In this document: piece after piece, positions 1 through 5,098 of the stretch | How the letters are laid out: the number at the start of each line of letters is the position of its first letter | Numbering within the stretch: position 1 is the stretch's first letter | NCBI GenBank assembly: GCA_964438695.1 | Contig: CAYTKP010000047.1 | Span: 1-5,373, forward strand | From: Phoenicimicrobium sp964438695 | GTDB lineage: Bacteria > Atribacterota > Phoenicimicrobiia > Phoenicimicrobiales > Phoenicimicrobiaceae | Reading direction: 5' to 3' | Length of the DNA: 5,373 nt | Program-made: the position numbers and the translations under genes | The notes under the pieces: generated by a model | The model's database searches: none | Told to the model about the DNA's origin: nothing | The model's input: the letters and a program-made list of their open reading frames with translations, nothing else

Positions 1-392
1 CCGGGAAATTCTAAATAAGGAGAGGAAAAGAGCATATATTTTGCCCTTTGCGGGGTTTGTGCTGCTGCAGGAAGCATATCCACTTCTCGATTTCTGGCTT
101 TTTGCAAGACTTCCTCCCAATCTTTGCAGGGGACAACTTGAAACTTAATTTCCAATTCCTTTTCAATTATTTTCATAAATTCTGCGGATATTCCGATGTA
201 GTTTCCATCTTTATCAATCTGTTCGATTGGCGGGAAATAAGGGTCAGGCGCAATCTTTATAATCTTATGTTCGGAAAGCCATTGTTTTTCTTCACTGGTC
301 AGTTCTCCTTTTTCTGCCCATACCCAGAAGGTGGAAGAAAATAAAATAATCACAATTAAAATGAATATTGGGTAAAATTTTGTCCTGTTCAC
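1..392 (-). CDS. SBP_bac_3 (BvgS-like) sensor/solute-binding protein, N-terminal part, runs off the window
   Basis: Reverse-strand translation gives 130 residues from a GTG at 392-390 and remains open to the window edge. Residues 1-5 are polar and basic (MNRTK), followed by a hydrophobic stretch at about 6-26, so the protein has a signal peptide or membrane anchor. From about residue 30 the sequence follows the start of the extracellular solute-binding family 3 fold as found in BvgS-like sensors: LTSEEKQWL, then IAPDPYFPPIEQIDKDGNYI, a GISAEFMKIIEKEL helix, and VDMLPAAAQTPQRAKYMLFS. This version usually sits in front of a membrane helix and a histidine kinase or GGDEF output domain; here that part lies outside the window, so it could also be a plain transport binding protein. 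The GTG start is chosen because AAGGA lies 6 bases upstream and the signal sequence begins at once. An in-frame ATG at 458 would add 22 polar residues before the signal sequence. Its ligand is unknown. It may be transcribed separately from the TRAP operon. Confidence 0.85.
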   Translation of the reverse strand, partial: MNRTKFYPIFILIVIILFSSTFWVWAEKGELTSEEKQWLSEHKIIKIAPDPYFPPIEQIDKDGNYIGISAEFMKIIEKELEIKFQVVPCKDWEEVLQKARNREVDMLPAAAQTPQRAKYMLFSSPYLEFP

Positions 393-458
393 ATTTATTC
401 CTTGTTCCTTTTGTAATTTTTCTAAGTAATTTAATTCTTCGATTCTATTAACAAACAT
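393..458 (-). pseudogene. Possible N-terminal relic of an archaeal-type AAA ATPase, in frame with the downstream CDS
   Basis: The 22 codons between the in-frame ATG at 458 and the GTG at 392 read MFVNRIEELNYLEKLQKEQG followed by IN. This resembles the usual first residues of archaeal-type ATPases (PF01637, often with DUF234), which begin like MFxNRExELxFLexLYK just ahead of the Walker A loop. No Walker A follows; the sequence passes straight into the signal peptide of the solute-binding protein. It may be a 5' stub left by a deletion, or a genuine N-terminal extension of that protein. The resemblance is from memory and short, so the call is weak. Confidence 0.3.
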
Positions 459-472
459 AATGCCCGCCAAAT

Positions 473-511
473 AGTATACTCTAAAGTATTATACTTAGTG
501 TTACAGTATAA
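473..511. promoter_or_regulatory. Cluster of AGTAT/ATACT dyads, possible operator-promoter region
   Basis: Three overlapping symmetries share the same half-site. AGTATACT at 473-480 is a perfect 8-bp palindrome. AAGTATTATACTT at 484-496 is a perfect 6-1-6 dyad. TTATACT at 489-495 pairs with AGTATAA at 505-511 across 9 bases. On the minus strand the region offers TATAAT (493-488) and TATACT (510-505) as -10 candidates, but no good -35 sits 16-18 bases upstream of either. It lies directly upstream of the reading frame that leads into the solute-binding protein, so it could be the control region for that gene. AT-rich DNA produces such dyads by chance, which limits confidence. Confidence 0.35.
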
Positions 512-578
512 CATAAGTCAATCTTTTTTACGAAAGCCAGTTGTCCAATTCAATCAGGGCACAGGTTGACTTATGTTA
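509..578. repeat. 70-bp element bounded by a 13-bp perfect (16-bp imperfect) inverted repeat
   Basis: TAACATAAGTCAA at 509-521 is the exact reverse complement of TTGACTTATGTTA at 566-578. Allowing one G/T mismatch, the arms extend inward to 509-524 and 563-578. The 38 bases between them show no ORF and are less AT-rich than the flanks. If the outer TA on each side is taken as the target, the core is 511-576, which is the form of a TA-inserting MITE or of two abutting insertion-sequence ends. The right arm contains the TAA stop codon of the isomerase gene (576-578). As RNA it would form a long stem with a 38-base loop and no U-tract, so it is not a typical terminator. Confidence 0.55.
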
Positions 579-1421
579 AATGTTGAAACCTGAACTCTTT
601 TCTTTTACAATTTTTCTAAGAAATTGCAAAGAAGACATTAAGGCTTTATCTCCATCTTCCTGCTCGGCTACTTCTAATACAAAAGAACCTGAAAATCCTA
701 TGTTTTCTAAAATATCAATAACCTGTTTCCAGTGTATGTCTCCTGACCCAATAGGAAGATGGACATCTATCAACTGCTCGGTAAAGTTATCACTTGCGTG
801 AATGGAAATAAGGCGATTAGGATCAATAGACTTTAATGCCTTTACTGGATCATATCCACATGCGATGCAATGGGTTAGGTCCAGACATATTCCGACCGAT
901 TCTTGGGGAAGAACATCAACAATATTCGTTACTTCTTCGATGGTCTTCCCCAACATTCTTTTTGTTTTGCTAGGTACATTTTCTATCGCTATCTTGATGT
1001 TTTTTCTCTCGGCATAAAGAATAACATCATTTAAATCAGGTATAGTATCTTCTATTTTTATATTTTGCCCCGATTCTTCTGGTCTTTCAATTACTCTGAC
1101 ATGTTGAACAATAAAGGAAGCACCAAAGAAGACAGCTAAATCAATGCTTTCTTTCGTCAAATTTGACGAAATATCTCTGATTTTATGGCTATGCCTCTCT
1201 GGAATCTCTGTTGGTAAAGGAACATGAATTGAATTCACTTCCATACCCAAGTACTTAACTAGAAGTTTTATTTCTTCAGGTCGCGTATCCCACCTATCTG
1301 GGCGTGAATGCAGGGGATTAACGCAAAACTCAGCCCTTTTAATCCCAAAATCGGCTATTTTTCTAATAGCCTCTTCCAAGGGATAACTATTAAATAAAAA
1401 TGTAGAACATACTATATTCAT
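576..1421 (-). CDS. Sugar phosphate isomerase/epimerase (xylose isomerase-like TIM barrel, AP_endonuc_2 family)
   Basis: This 281-residue protein has the usual length and pattern of the PF01261 TIM-barrel family (D-tagatose 3-epimerase, hydroxypyruvate isomerase and relatives), which isomerise or epimerise sugars through a divalent metal. Candidate metal ligands are E147 (KIAIENVP), D181 with H184 (ICLDLTH), H208 (SIHASD) and E250 (FVLEV). H66 (NSIHVPLP), H107 (VQHVR) and the loop DVHLPIGSGDIHW at about 219-231 are further family landmarks. It has no signal peptide, so it acts in the cytoplasm. It starts 93 bases after dctM on the same strand with no obvious terminator between, so it is probably the last gene of the TRAP operon and acts on the imported compound or an intermediate derived from it. 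The ATG at 1421 gives the normal family start (MNIVCSTFLF), but the bases just upstream form only a weak ribosome site. The better AGGAGA lies about 40 bases away. The substrate cannot be read from the sequence. Confidence 0.9.
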   Translation of the reverse strand: MNIVCSTFLFNSYPLEEAIRKIADFGIKRAEFCVNPLHSRPDRWDTRPEEIKLLVKYLGMEVNSIHVPLPTEIPERHSHKIRDISSNLTKESIDLAVFFGASFIVQHVRVIERPEESGQNIKIEDTIPDLNDVILYAERKNIKIAIENVPSKTKRMLGKTIEEVTNIVDVLPQESVGICLDLTHCIACGYDPVKALKSIDPNRLISIHASDNFTEQLIDVHLPIGSGDIHWKQVIDILENIGFSGSFVLEVAEQEDGDKALMSSLQFLRKIVKEKSSGFNI

Positions 1422-1514
1422 CTTATCTAAAAATCTATCTTCATTAAAAAAATTAATTTTTGTCTCCTAAATATTTTTTCAAATTGATTCATAATTATAA
1501 TAAAGATCACAGAA

Positions 1515-2786
1515 TTAGCTCAAAAGGCTTGGAACAAAAAGAGTTAACCAAGGAACATAAGCAACTACCAATGCTAAAATAATCAAGACCGACAAAAAGG
1601 GAAGCAATGGTTTTAAAAGTTGGGAAACAGGAACACCACTGATCTCCGAACCGATGAAAAGGGTAAGACCAACTGGCGGAGTAACATGGCCTATCGCCAA
1701 ACTACAGATAAGAACAAGTCCAAAATGAACTGGATCTATCCCCATAGAAACTGCAACAGGATACAGAATAGGAGTTAAAATAATTGTAGCAGTCGACGGC
1801 GTAAGAAATGTTCCGGTAATCAGGCTAATAAGTATGATATTGAAAAGAAACACCGATCTATAGGGTAAATAAGTTAGGAAAAATTCCGATATAGCTTGGG
1901 GAATTTGCTCTGCTGTTATTATCCACCCAAATGTCTTGCAAATGGCAATTAGGAACATAATGCTACCCACAGTGCCACTTACCTTAAGGAATAGACTGGG
2001 GATTTCTTTAATCTTAAATCCCTTATAAAAAAATACAGAAATTAGAATCCCGTATACTACCGCAACAGATGCTGCTTCAGTGGTAGTAAAGGCTCCTCCA
2101 AAAATTCCGCCAAGTATAATGATGGGCATAATAAGTGCAGGCAAGGCTGCGGTGAAAGCCTTAATAAGCCTTTTAAAGGAAAACCTTTCAGCACTCCGAT
2201 ATCCTCTTTTTGCGGAAATCCAATGTGAAACTGCCATCAATGAGAAGCCAACCAAGATTCCGGGAATAATTCCTCCCGCAAACAGATGCACTATAGAGGT
2301 ACCTGAGACCCAACCATAGAGAATCATATTTATACTTGGTGGAATTATGATTCCAATAATTGAAGAACTAATAGTAATTACGGTGGAAAATTTCACATCG
2401 TATCCTGCTTTTTTCATCATAGGGATCATAACAGAGCCAATAGCTGCTGTATCTGCTGTTGCCACACCAGAGATACCCCCGAAGAACATACTTGTTAGAA
2501 CATTAGCATGAGCAAGCCCACCAGTAACCCCGCCTACAAGCTCTTCGGAAAATTTAACCAATTTTTCTCCACACCCTCCTCTATTGAGAATTTCTCCCAT
2601 CAGTATAAATAAGGGGACTGCAAGTAGTGGAAAAGAATCGAGAGAGGCAATGGTCCTTTGTGCCAGTAGCATAAGGGTGGTATCCCCCTGCCAAAGTATG
2701 GCAAATAGCGAACTCAACCCAAGGGCAAAAATTACTGGCGTCTTTAAAATTAGTAAAAAGAAAAAGGAACCAAAAAGTAGAAGCAT
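1515..2786 (-). CDS. dctM: TRAP transporter large membrane subunit (DctM family)
   Basis: This 423-residue, highly hydrophobic protein is the transport-conducting subunit of a tripartite ATP-independent periplasmic transporter, which in this family uses an ion gradient (normally Na+) to bring in the ligand delivered by DctP. Length and motifs are those of the DctM family (PF06808): PLFILMGEILNRGG near 58-71, SGVATADTAAIGSVMIPMM near 106-124, IIPPSINMILYG near 147-158, LFAGGIIPGILVG near 168-180, TTTEAASVAVVYG near 234-246, and DPVHFGLV with HVTPPVGLTLF near 351-377. About a dozen membrane helices alternate through the chain. The ATG shares its A with the dctQ stop (TAATG), and AAGGGAGGG lies about 8 bases upstream, so translation is probably coupled to dctQ. 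One oddity is at residues 325-331 (GTFLTPS), where many relatives carry an acidic residue after GTF-hydrophobic; here it is T329. Confidence 0.95.
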   Translation of the reverse strand: MLLLFGSFFFLLILKTPVIFALGLSSLFAILWQGDTTLMLLAQRTIASLDSFPLLAVPLFILMGEILNRGGCGEKLVKFSEELVGGVTGGLAHANVLTSMFFGGISGVATADTAAIGSVMIPMMKKAGYDVKFSTVITISSSIIGIIIPPSINMILYGWVSGTSIVHLFAGGIIPGILVGFSLMAVSHWISAKRGYRSAERFSFKRLIKAFTAALPALIMPIIILGGIFGGAFTTTEAASVAVVYGILISVFFYKGFKIKEIPSLFLKVSGTVGSIMFLIAICKTFGWIITAEQIPQAISEFFLTYLPYRSVFLFNIILISLITGTFLTPSTATIILTPILYPVAVSMGIDPVHFGLVLICSLAIGHVTPPVGLTLFIGSEISGVPVSQLLKPLLPFLSVLIILALVVAYVPWLTLFVPSLLS

Positions 2787-3295
2787 TATATTTTCCCTCC
2801 CTTCTTTTTGAAAACAGGAAGCTGGAAGAATGTTTCAATTGTATTAAAAAACTGGGACATTAACATAAGGCTCCCAGCGAAGGGGACAGCACCATAAACA
2901 TAACTCATCCTGATTATTAGGGCTGATGACATTTGGCGATGAGTAACAGATAATAATTCGATACCGTACACAACAAAGATAACTAAAAAGCCGAGGGCAA
3001 GAAGATTTACTATAAAAGTAATAAAAGATTTCAGTTTATTTGGTAACCGATTAAACACGATATCTATATCATGCAATTTTCTCCTTTCCAAAGCAATACC
3101 GGCTCCCAGCAAAGAACCCCAGATAAAACAATAACGAGCCAGTTCTTCAGGCCAAGGTAAACTCCAACGAAATACATAACGTGCTAAAACTTGCAAAAAC
3201 ACGCTGAGCATCATAGTAGATAAAAATACACTTGCTAAAGTCCATTCTATATATAGAATGCCTTTTCTTATTTTTTCTTCTATCTTCTTCATCAT
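2786..3295 (-). CDS. dctQ: TRAP transporter small membrane subunit (DctQ family)
   Basis: This 169-residue protein is the small integral membrane partner of the TRAP permease (PF04290). Four hydrophobic helices are visible at about 13-37, 53-69, 90-112 and 131-153. Between the first two lies the family signature VLARYVFRWSLPWPEELARY (36-55), with R39 and the E50-E51 pair. The following segment (GIALERRKLHDIDIVFNRLP) also fits. The C-terminus is a short basic tail. AAGGA about 7 bases before the ATG at 3295 supports that start; a second ATG follows at once. Its stop overlaps the dctM start by one base, which fits two subunits made in equal amounts. It is separated from dctP by a stem-loop, so its expression may be lower than that of the binding protein. 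Confidence 0.93.
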   Translation of the reverse strand: MMKKIEEKIRKGILYIEWTLASVFLSTMMLSVFLQVLARYVFRWSLPWPEELARYCFIWGSLLGAGIALERRKLHDIDIVFNRLPNKLKSFITFIVNLLALGFLVIFVVYGIELLSVTHRQMSSALIIRMSYVYGAVPFAGSLMLMSQFFNTIETFFQLPVFKKKGGKI

Positions 3296-3310
3296 AAGTT
3301 AATCCTTTTT

Positions 3311-3347
3311 AAAGAAAGTGGAATGCACTACATAGTGCATTCCACTT
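3311..3347 (-). terminator. Strong hairpin in the dctP-dctQ gap (attenuating terminator or mRNA stabiliser)
   Basis: AAGTGGAATGCACTA at 3316-3330 is the perfect reverse complement of TAGTGCATTCCACTT at 3333-3347, giving a near-continuous 15-bp stem. Read on the minus strand, the stem is followed by TCTTT (3315-3311) with two more T at the foot of the stem, a short broken U-tract. It lies 33 bases beyond the dctP stop and shortly before the dctQ ribosome site. Such a hairpin would allow partial read-through or protect the dctP mRNA 3' end, giving more periplasmic binding protein than permease. The weak U-tract makes complete termination unlikely. Confidence 0.6.
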
Positions 3348-3380
3348 ATTCTGTTATTAGATATCATAAAGATTCACAGT

Positions 3381-4376
3381 TTATAGGTTCTTAATTTCAT
3401 TAATTAATTCCATCCCGCCCATTTTTTCCGCATTTTTTTCGTAAACTGATTGTATCTTTTCCGTCCATTTATCTAAGTCGGGATAGTATATAGTAACTCC
3501 AAAATTTTCCTTAAGATCATTGAATAGACTCTTCTCCATATCCACAAAAAGCTTTCTTTCGAAGGCCCCCGCAATTTTAGCAGCTGCCATTATGTCTAAG
3601 CGGAGACCATCATCTAATTTATCCCAAGTCTTTTTCGACATCATAAAACAATGCCAACTAGAAACATAATTAATCTTTGTATAATGGGGGGAGCTATCAT
3701 AAAACTTCATAGACCGATAACTCATACCAGTACCTTCCGCACCATCCACAACTCCCTGGCTTAAACTAAGATAAACATCGCCCCAAGGTATTGGAGTAGC
3801 TATTGCACCTAAGGCATTCCATGTATCAATTAATATTGTATTCTGCATTGTTCGAATTTTTTTGCCTTTTAAGTCTTCTAAGTCACGTATTGGCTCGCGG
3901 GAATAAAGATCTCTTGCTCCTCCATACACATAACCGAGTTTAACAAATCCTGCTTCTAGCATATCAATGGCTAATTTATCACCAATATAGCTGTCCATTG
4001 TCCGAAAGAGATGTTCAGGATCTTTGAAGAGAAATGGTAAGCTGAATACTTGAAATCCGGGCACAAAGTTTGCTGTGACAGCCGAAGTGATCGTAGTAAT
4101 ATCTACTGTCCCAAGTTGGCATGCTTCTACCAAATCTCTTTCGCTTCCTAATTGTTTTGCCGGGAAGATATTTACTTCCACATTAGCATTTCTGCTCTCC
4201 AATTCTTCTTTAAATTTAAGGGCCATTTGATGGTAGGGATGATCTGTTTGCAATACATGGGCAAATTTTAAAACTGTTTTCTTTTCTGCTGCCATCAGTT
4301 GGCCGCTTATAAGTAAAGAAGAAATGGCGAGCAGTATTAATAAAACCAAAAACATTTTATATACTTTTTTCATCAT
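3381..4376 (-). CDS. dctP: TRAP transporter substrate-binding protein (DctP family)
   Basis: This 331-residue protein begins with a classic signal peptide: MMKKVYK, a hydrophobic core at about 8-25, and likely cleavage after MAA (residue 30). The mature part starts KKTVLKFAHV and follows the DctP family (PF03480): FPAKQLGSERDLVEACQLGT (71-90), FSLPFLFKD (111-119), GGARDLYSREPI (152-163), DLKGKKIRTMQNT (168-180) and PWGDVYLSLSQGVVDGAEG (197-215). R175 matches the conserved arginine that grips the ligand's carboxylate in known TRAP binding proteins; R155 is another candidate contact. The ligand is therefore probably an organic acid. A sugar acid is an inference from the isomerase gene in the same operon. 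AAGGAG lies 5 bases before the first ATG and 8 before the second, so either start is possible. It is the first clear gene of the operon, and a hairpin separates it from dctQ. Confidence 0.95.
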   Translation of the reverse strand: MMKKVYKMFLVLLILLAISSLLISGQLMAAEKKTVLKFAHVLQTDHPYHQMALKFKEELESRNANVEVNIFPAKQLGSERDLVEACQLGTVDITTITSAVTANFVPGFQVFSLPFLFKDPEHLFRTMDSYIGDKLAIDMLEAGFVKLGYVYGGARDLYSREPIRDLEDLKGKKIRTMQNTILIDTWNALGAIATPIPWGDVYLSLSQGVVDGAEGTGMSYRSMKFYDSSPHYTKINYVSSWHCFMMSKKTWDKLDDGLRLDIMAAAKIAGAFERKLFVDMEKSLFNDLKENFGVTIYYPDLDKWTEKIQSVYEKNAEKMGGMELINEIKNL

Positions 4377-4395
4377 TTAAACTCCTTCTTTCTAT

Positions 4396-4406
4396 AGTAT
4401 AGTATA
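4396..4406 (-). promoter_or_regulatory. Overlapping TATACT boxes upstream of dctP, possible -10
   Basis: On the minus strand two overlapping TATACT hexamers (4406-4401 and 4401-4396) lie about 20-30 bases before the dctP start. No convincing -35 hexamer is found 16-18 bases upstream of either. They repeat the ATACT half-site seen at 473-511, so they may instead be a binding site. Treat this as a candidate only. Confidence 0.3.
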
Positions 4407-4422
4407 TGGTAAAAATCTTTTC

Positions 4423-4539
4423 TTAATCCTTCTTCCTTCGAAAATTTTCGGAAAAACCAATATTTAGTAATTTTTTCTTTGTAGGATCTATCTTCAATCC
4501 AAACCCCAACCAATACTTTATTATTTTCTTATCCTCCAT
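4423..4539 (-). CDS. Possible 38-residue small ORF upstream of dctP (hypothetical leader)
   Basis: An ATG at 4539-4537 opens 38 codons ending in TAA at 4425-4423, 46 bases before dctP. The product starts MEDKKIIKYWLGFGLKIDPT, is basic and ends FRRKKD, with no membrane segment or known domain. The striking part is its upstream AGGAGGTGAT, a ten-base match to the 16S rRNA tail, although the core AGGAGG is only 2 bases from the ATG, closer than usual. A TAG directly upstream in frame limits the ORF to this start. It could be a leader peptide of the TRAP operon, a relic of a longer gene or a chance ORF. I do not recognise the protein. Confidence 0.35.
   Translation of the reverse strand: MEDKKIIKYWLGFGLKIDPTKKKLLNIGFSENFRRKKD
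4439..4450. promoter_or_regulatory. 12-bp palindrome CGAAAATTTTCG upstream of dctP, possible operator
   Basis: A perfect 12-base palindrome lies about 63 bases before the dctP start, upstream of the TATACT boxes and inside the small ORF. Its position and symmetry suit a dimeric repressor or activator site for the transporter operon. No regulator gene is in the window to pair with it, and A/T tracts form palindromes easily. Confidence 0.25.
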
Positions 4540-4850
4540 CACCTCCTAGCCTATCTCTAGTAATTTTTTTGCAGTATCTAATCTTACTATTATTATGACA
4601 GTCAAGTATTACCAAAAAAATAACTCGGTGTATTCTAATAATTTAATCAGTTATATGAATTAGTGGTTGTCTACAACTCTTAGGTGAATATTGACTAGTA
4701 GTCTAGAAATTAAATATTGATTTTTGATAAAAAATACCTATATTTTATTTATGTATAATATTCATTGAAAAAAAATTATTAAAATTTTCTACTATATTAA
4801 TTAATACGAGAAAGGTTTAAATAAATCCTTCTTTTTTTTAAATATATTTT
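4540..4850. other. AT-rich non-coding stretch between the TRAP operon leader and the transposase relic
   Basis: No ORF with a recognisable product was found in either strand here. On the minus strand TTGACT (4605-4600) followed after 19 bases by TAGATA is a weak promoter candidate for the operon leader. GACTAGTAGTC (4693-4703) is a short perfect dyad, and TATAAT occurs at 4754-4759 on the plus strand without a partner -35. Long A and T runs suggest drifting, non-selected sequence. Confidence 0.5.
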
Positions 4851-5094
4851 TAATTCGATGACATACTTTCGATATCTTTTGATGGAATTAAAACTATTAT
4901 TATCTACAGATTTAGGATAAAAGAAGAATTAGAAATGTTGGCTTTTTTAAATTAAGGGAATCCAAATAACTATTCTAGGGATAATCTTCTAATTGTTTAA
5001 CTATTCCGGCATGTAAGAGATTTAGATAAATATAAACAGAGAGAGCAAAAGCATAATTATCGGCATCAACAAGAATAGACCTAATCCGACCTGT
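4851..5094 (-). pseudogene. Relic of a REP-associated tyrosine transposase (RAYT, Y1/IS200-like), C-terminal half
   Basis: Reading the minus strand from 5094 gives TGRIRSILVDADNYAFALS, then VYIYLNLLHAGIVKQLEDYP. This follows the RAYT pattern QGRYKSILVDxDxYLLELSRYIHLNPVRAGIVKRPEDYPWSSY. An in-frame TAG at 4977-4975 replaces the Trp codon TGG of DYPWSSY. The frame then continues NSYLDSLNLKKPTF, matching SSYRxYLGLKKPxF. After a stop at 4914-4912 a shift of frame restores SIKRYRKYV (4883-4860), the usual RAYT ending. The Tyr in VYIYLN is where I expect the catalytic tyrosine, but the N-terminal half with the HUH metal-binding histidines is missing. It is therefore a dead remnant of a family of domesticated single-strand transposases. 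It has at least one nonsense mutation and one frameshift and is not expressed as a working protein. No flanking REP palindromes could be assigned with confidence. Confidence 0.75.
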
Positions 5095-5098
5095 ACTC

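Noticed and set aside
48..344. Plus-strand ORF of 98 codons at the left end
   Set aside because: It is the antisense shadow of the solute-binding-domain gene, whose minus-strand translation has clear family motifs; the plus-strand product is Phe/Cys-rich with no recognisable domain.
580..1017. Two plus-strand ORFs inside the isomerase gene
   Set aside because: They are antisense shadows of a well-supported TIM-barrel gene and show no recognisable protein pattern or ribosome site.
1448..1461. 14-bp palindrome AAAAATTAATTTTT between dctM and the isomerase gene, considered as a terminator
   Set aside because: The stem would be only A-U pairs with no loop and no stable fold; chance in AT-rich DNA.
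2581..2838. Minus-strand ORF of 85 codons overlapping dctM and dctQ
   Set aside because: It is an out-of-frame reading of the dctM start, which is supported by a strong ribosome site and family motifs.
4666..4677. GTTGTCTACAAC considered as a REP palindrome paired with the transposase relic
   Set aside because: The stem is only 5 bp with a two-base centre and lacks the conserved GTRG-type foot, so it cannot be assigned as a REP.
5022..5098. Hydrophobic minus-strand reading GVQVGLGLFLLMPIIMLLLS, which looked like a membrane helix or a frameshifted nitroreductase tail
   Set aside because: The adjacent frame of the same bases gives a long, ordered RAYT match, so the hydrophobic reading is a shadow. 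The VKEF-LGV continuation rests on three residues only.
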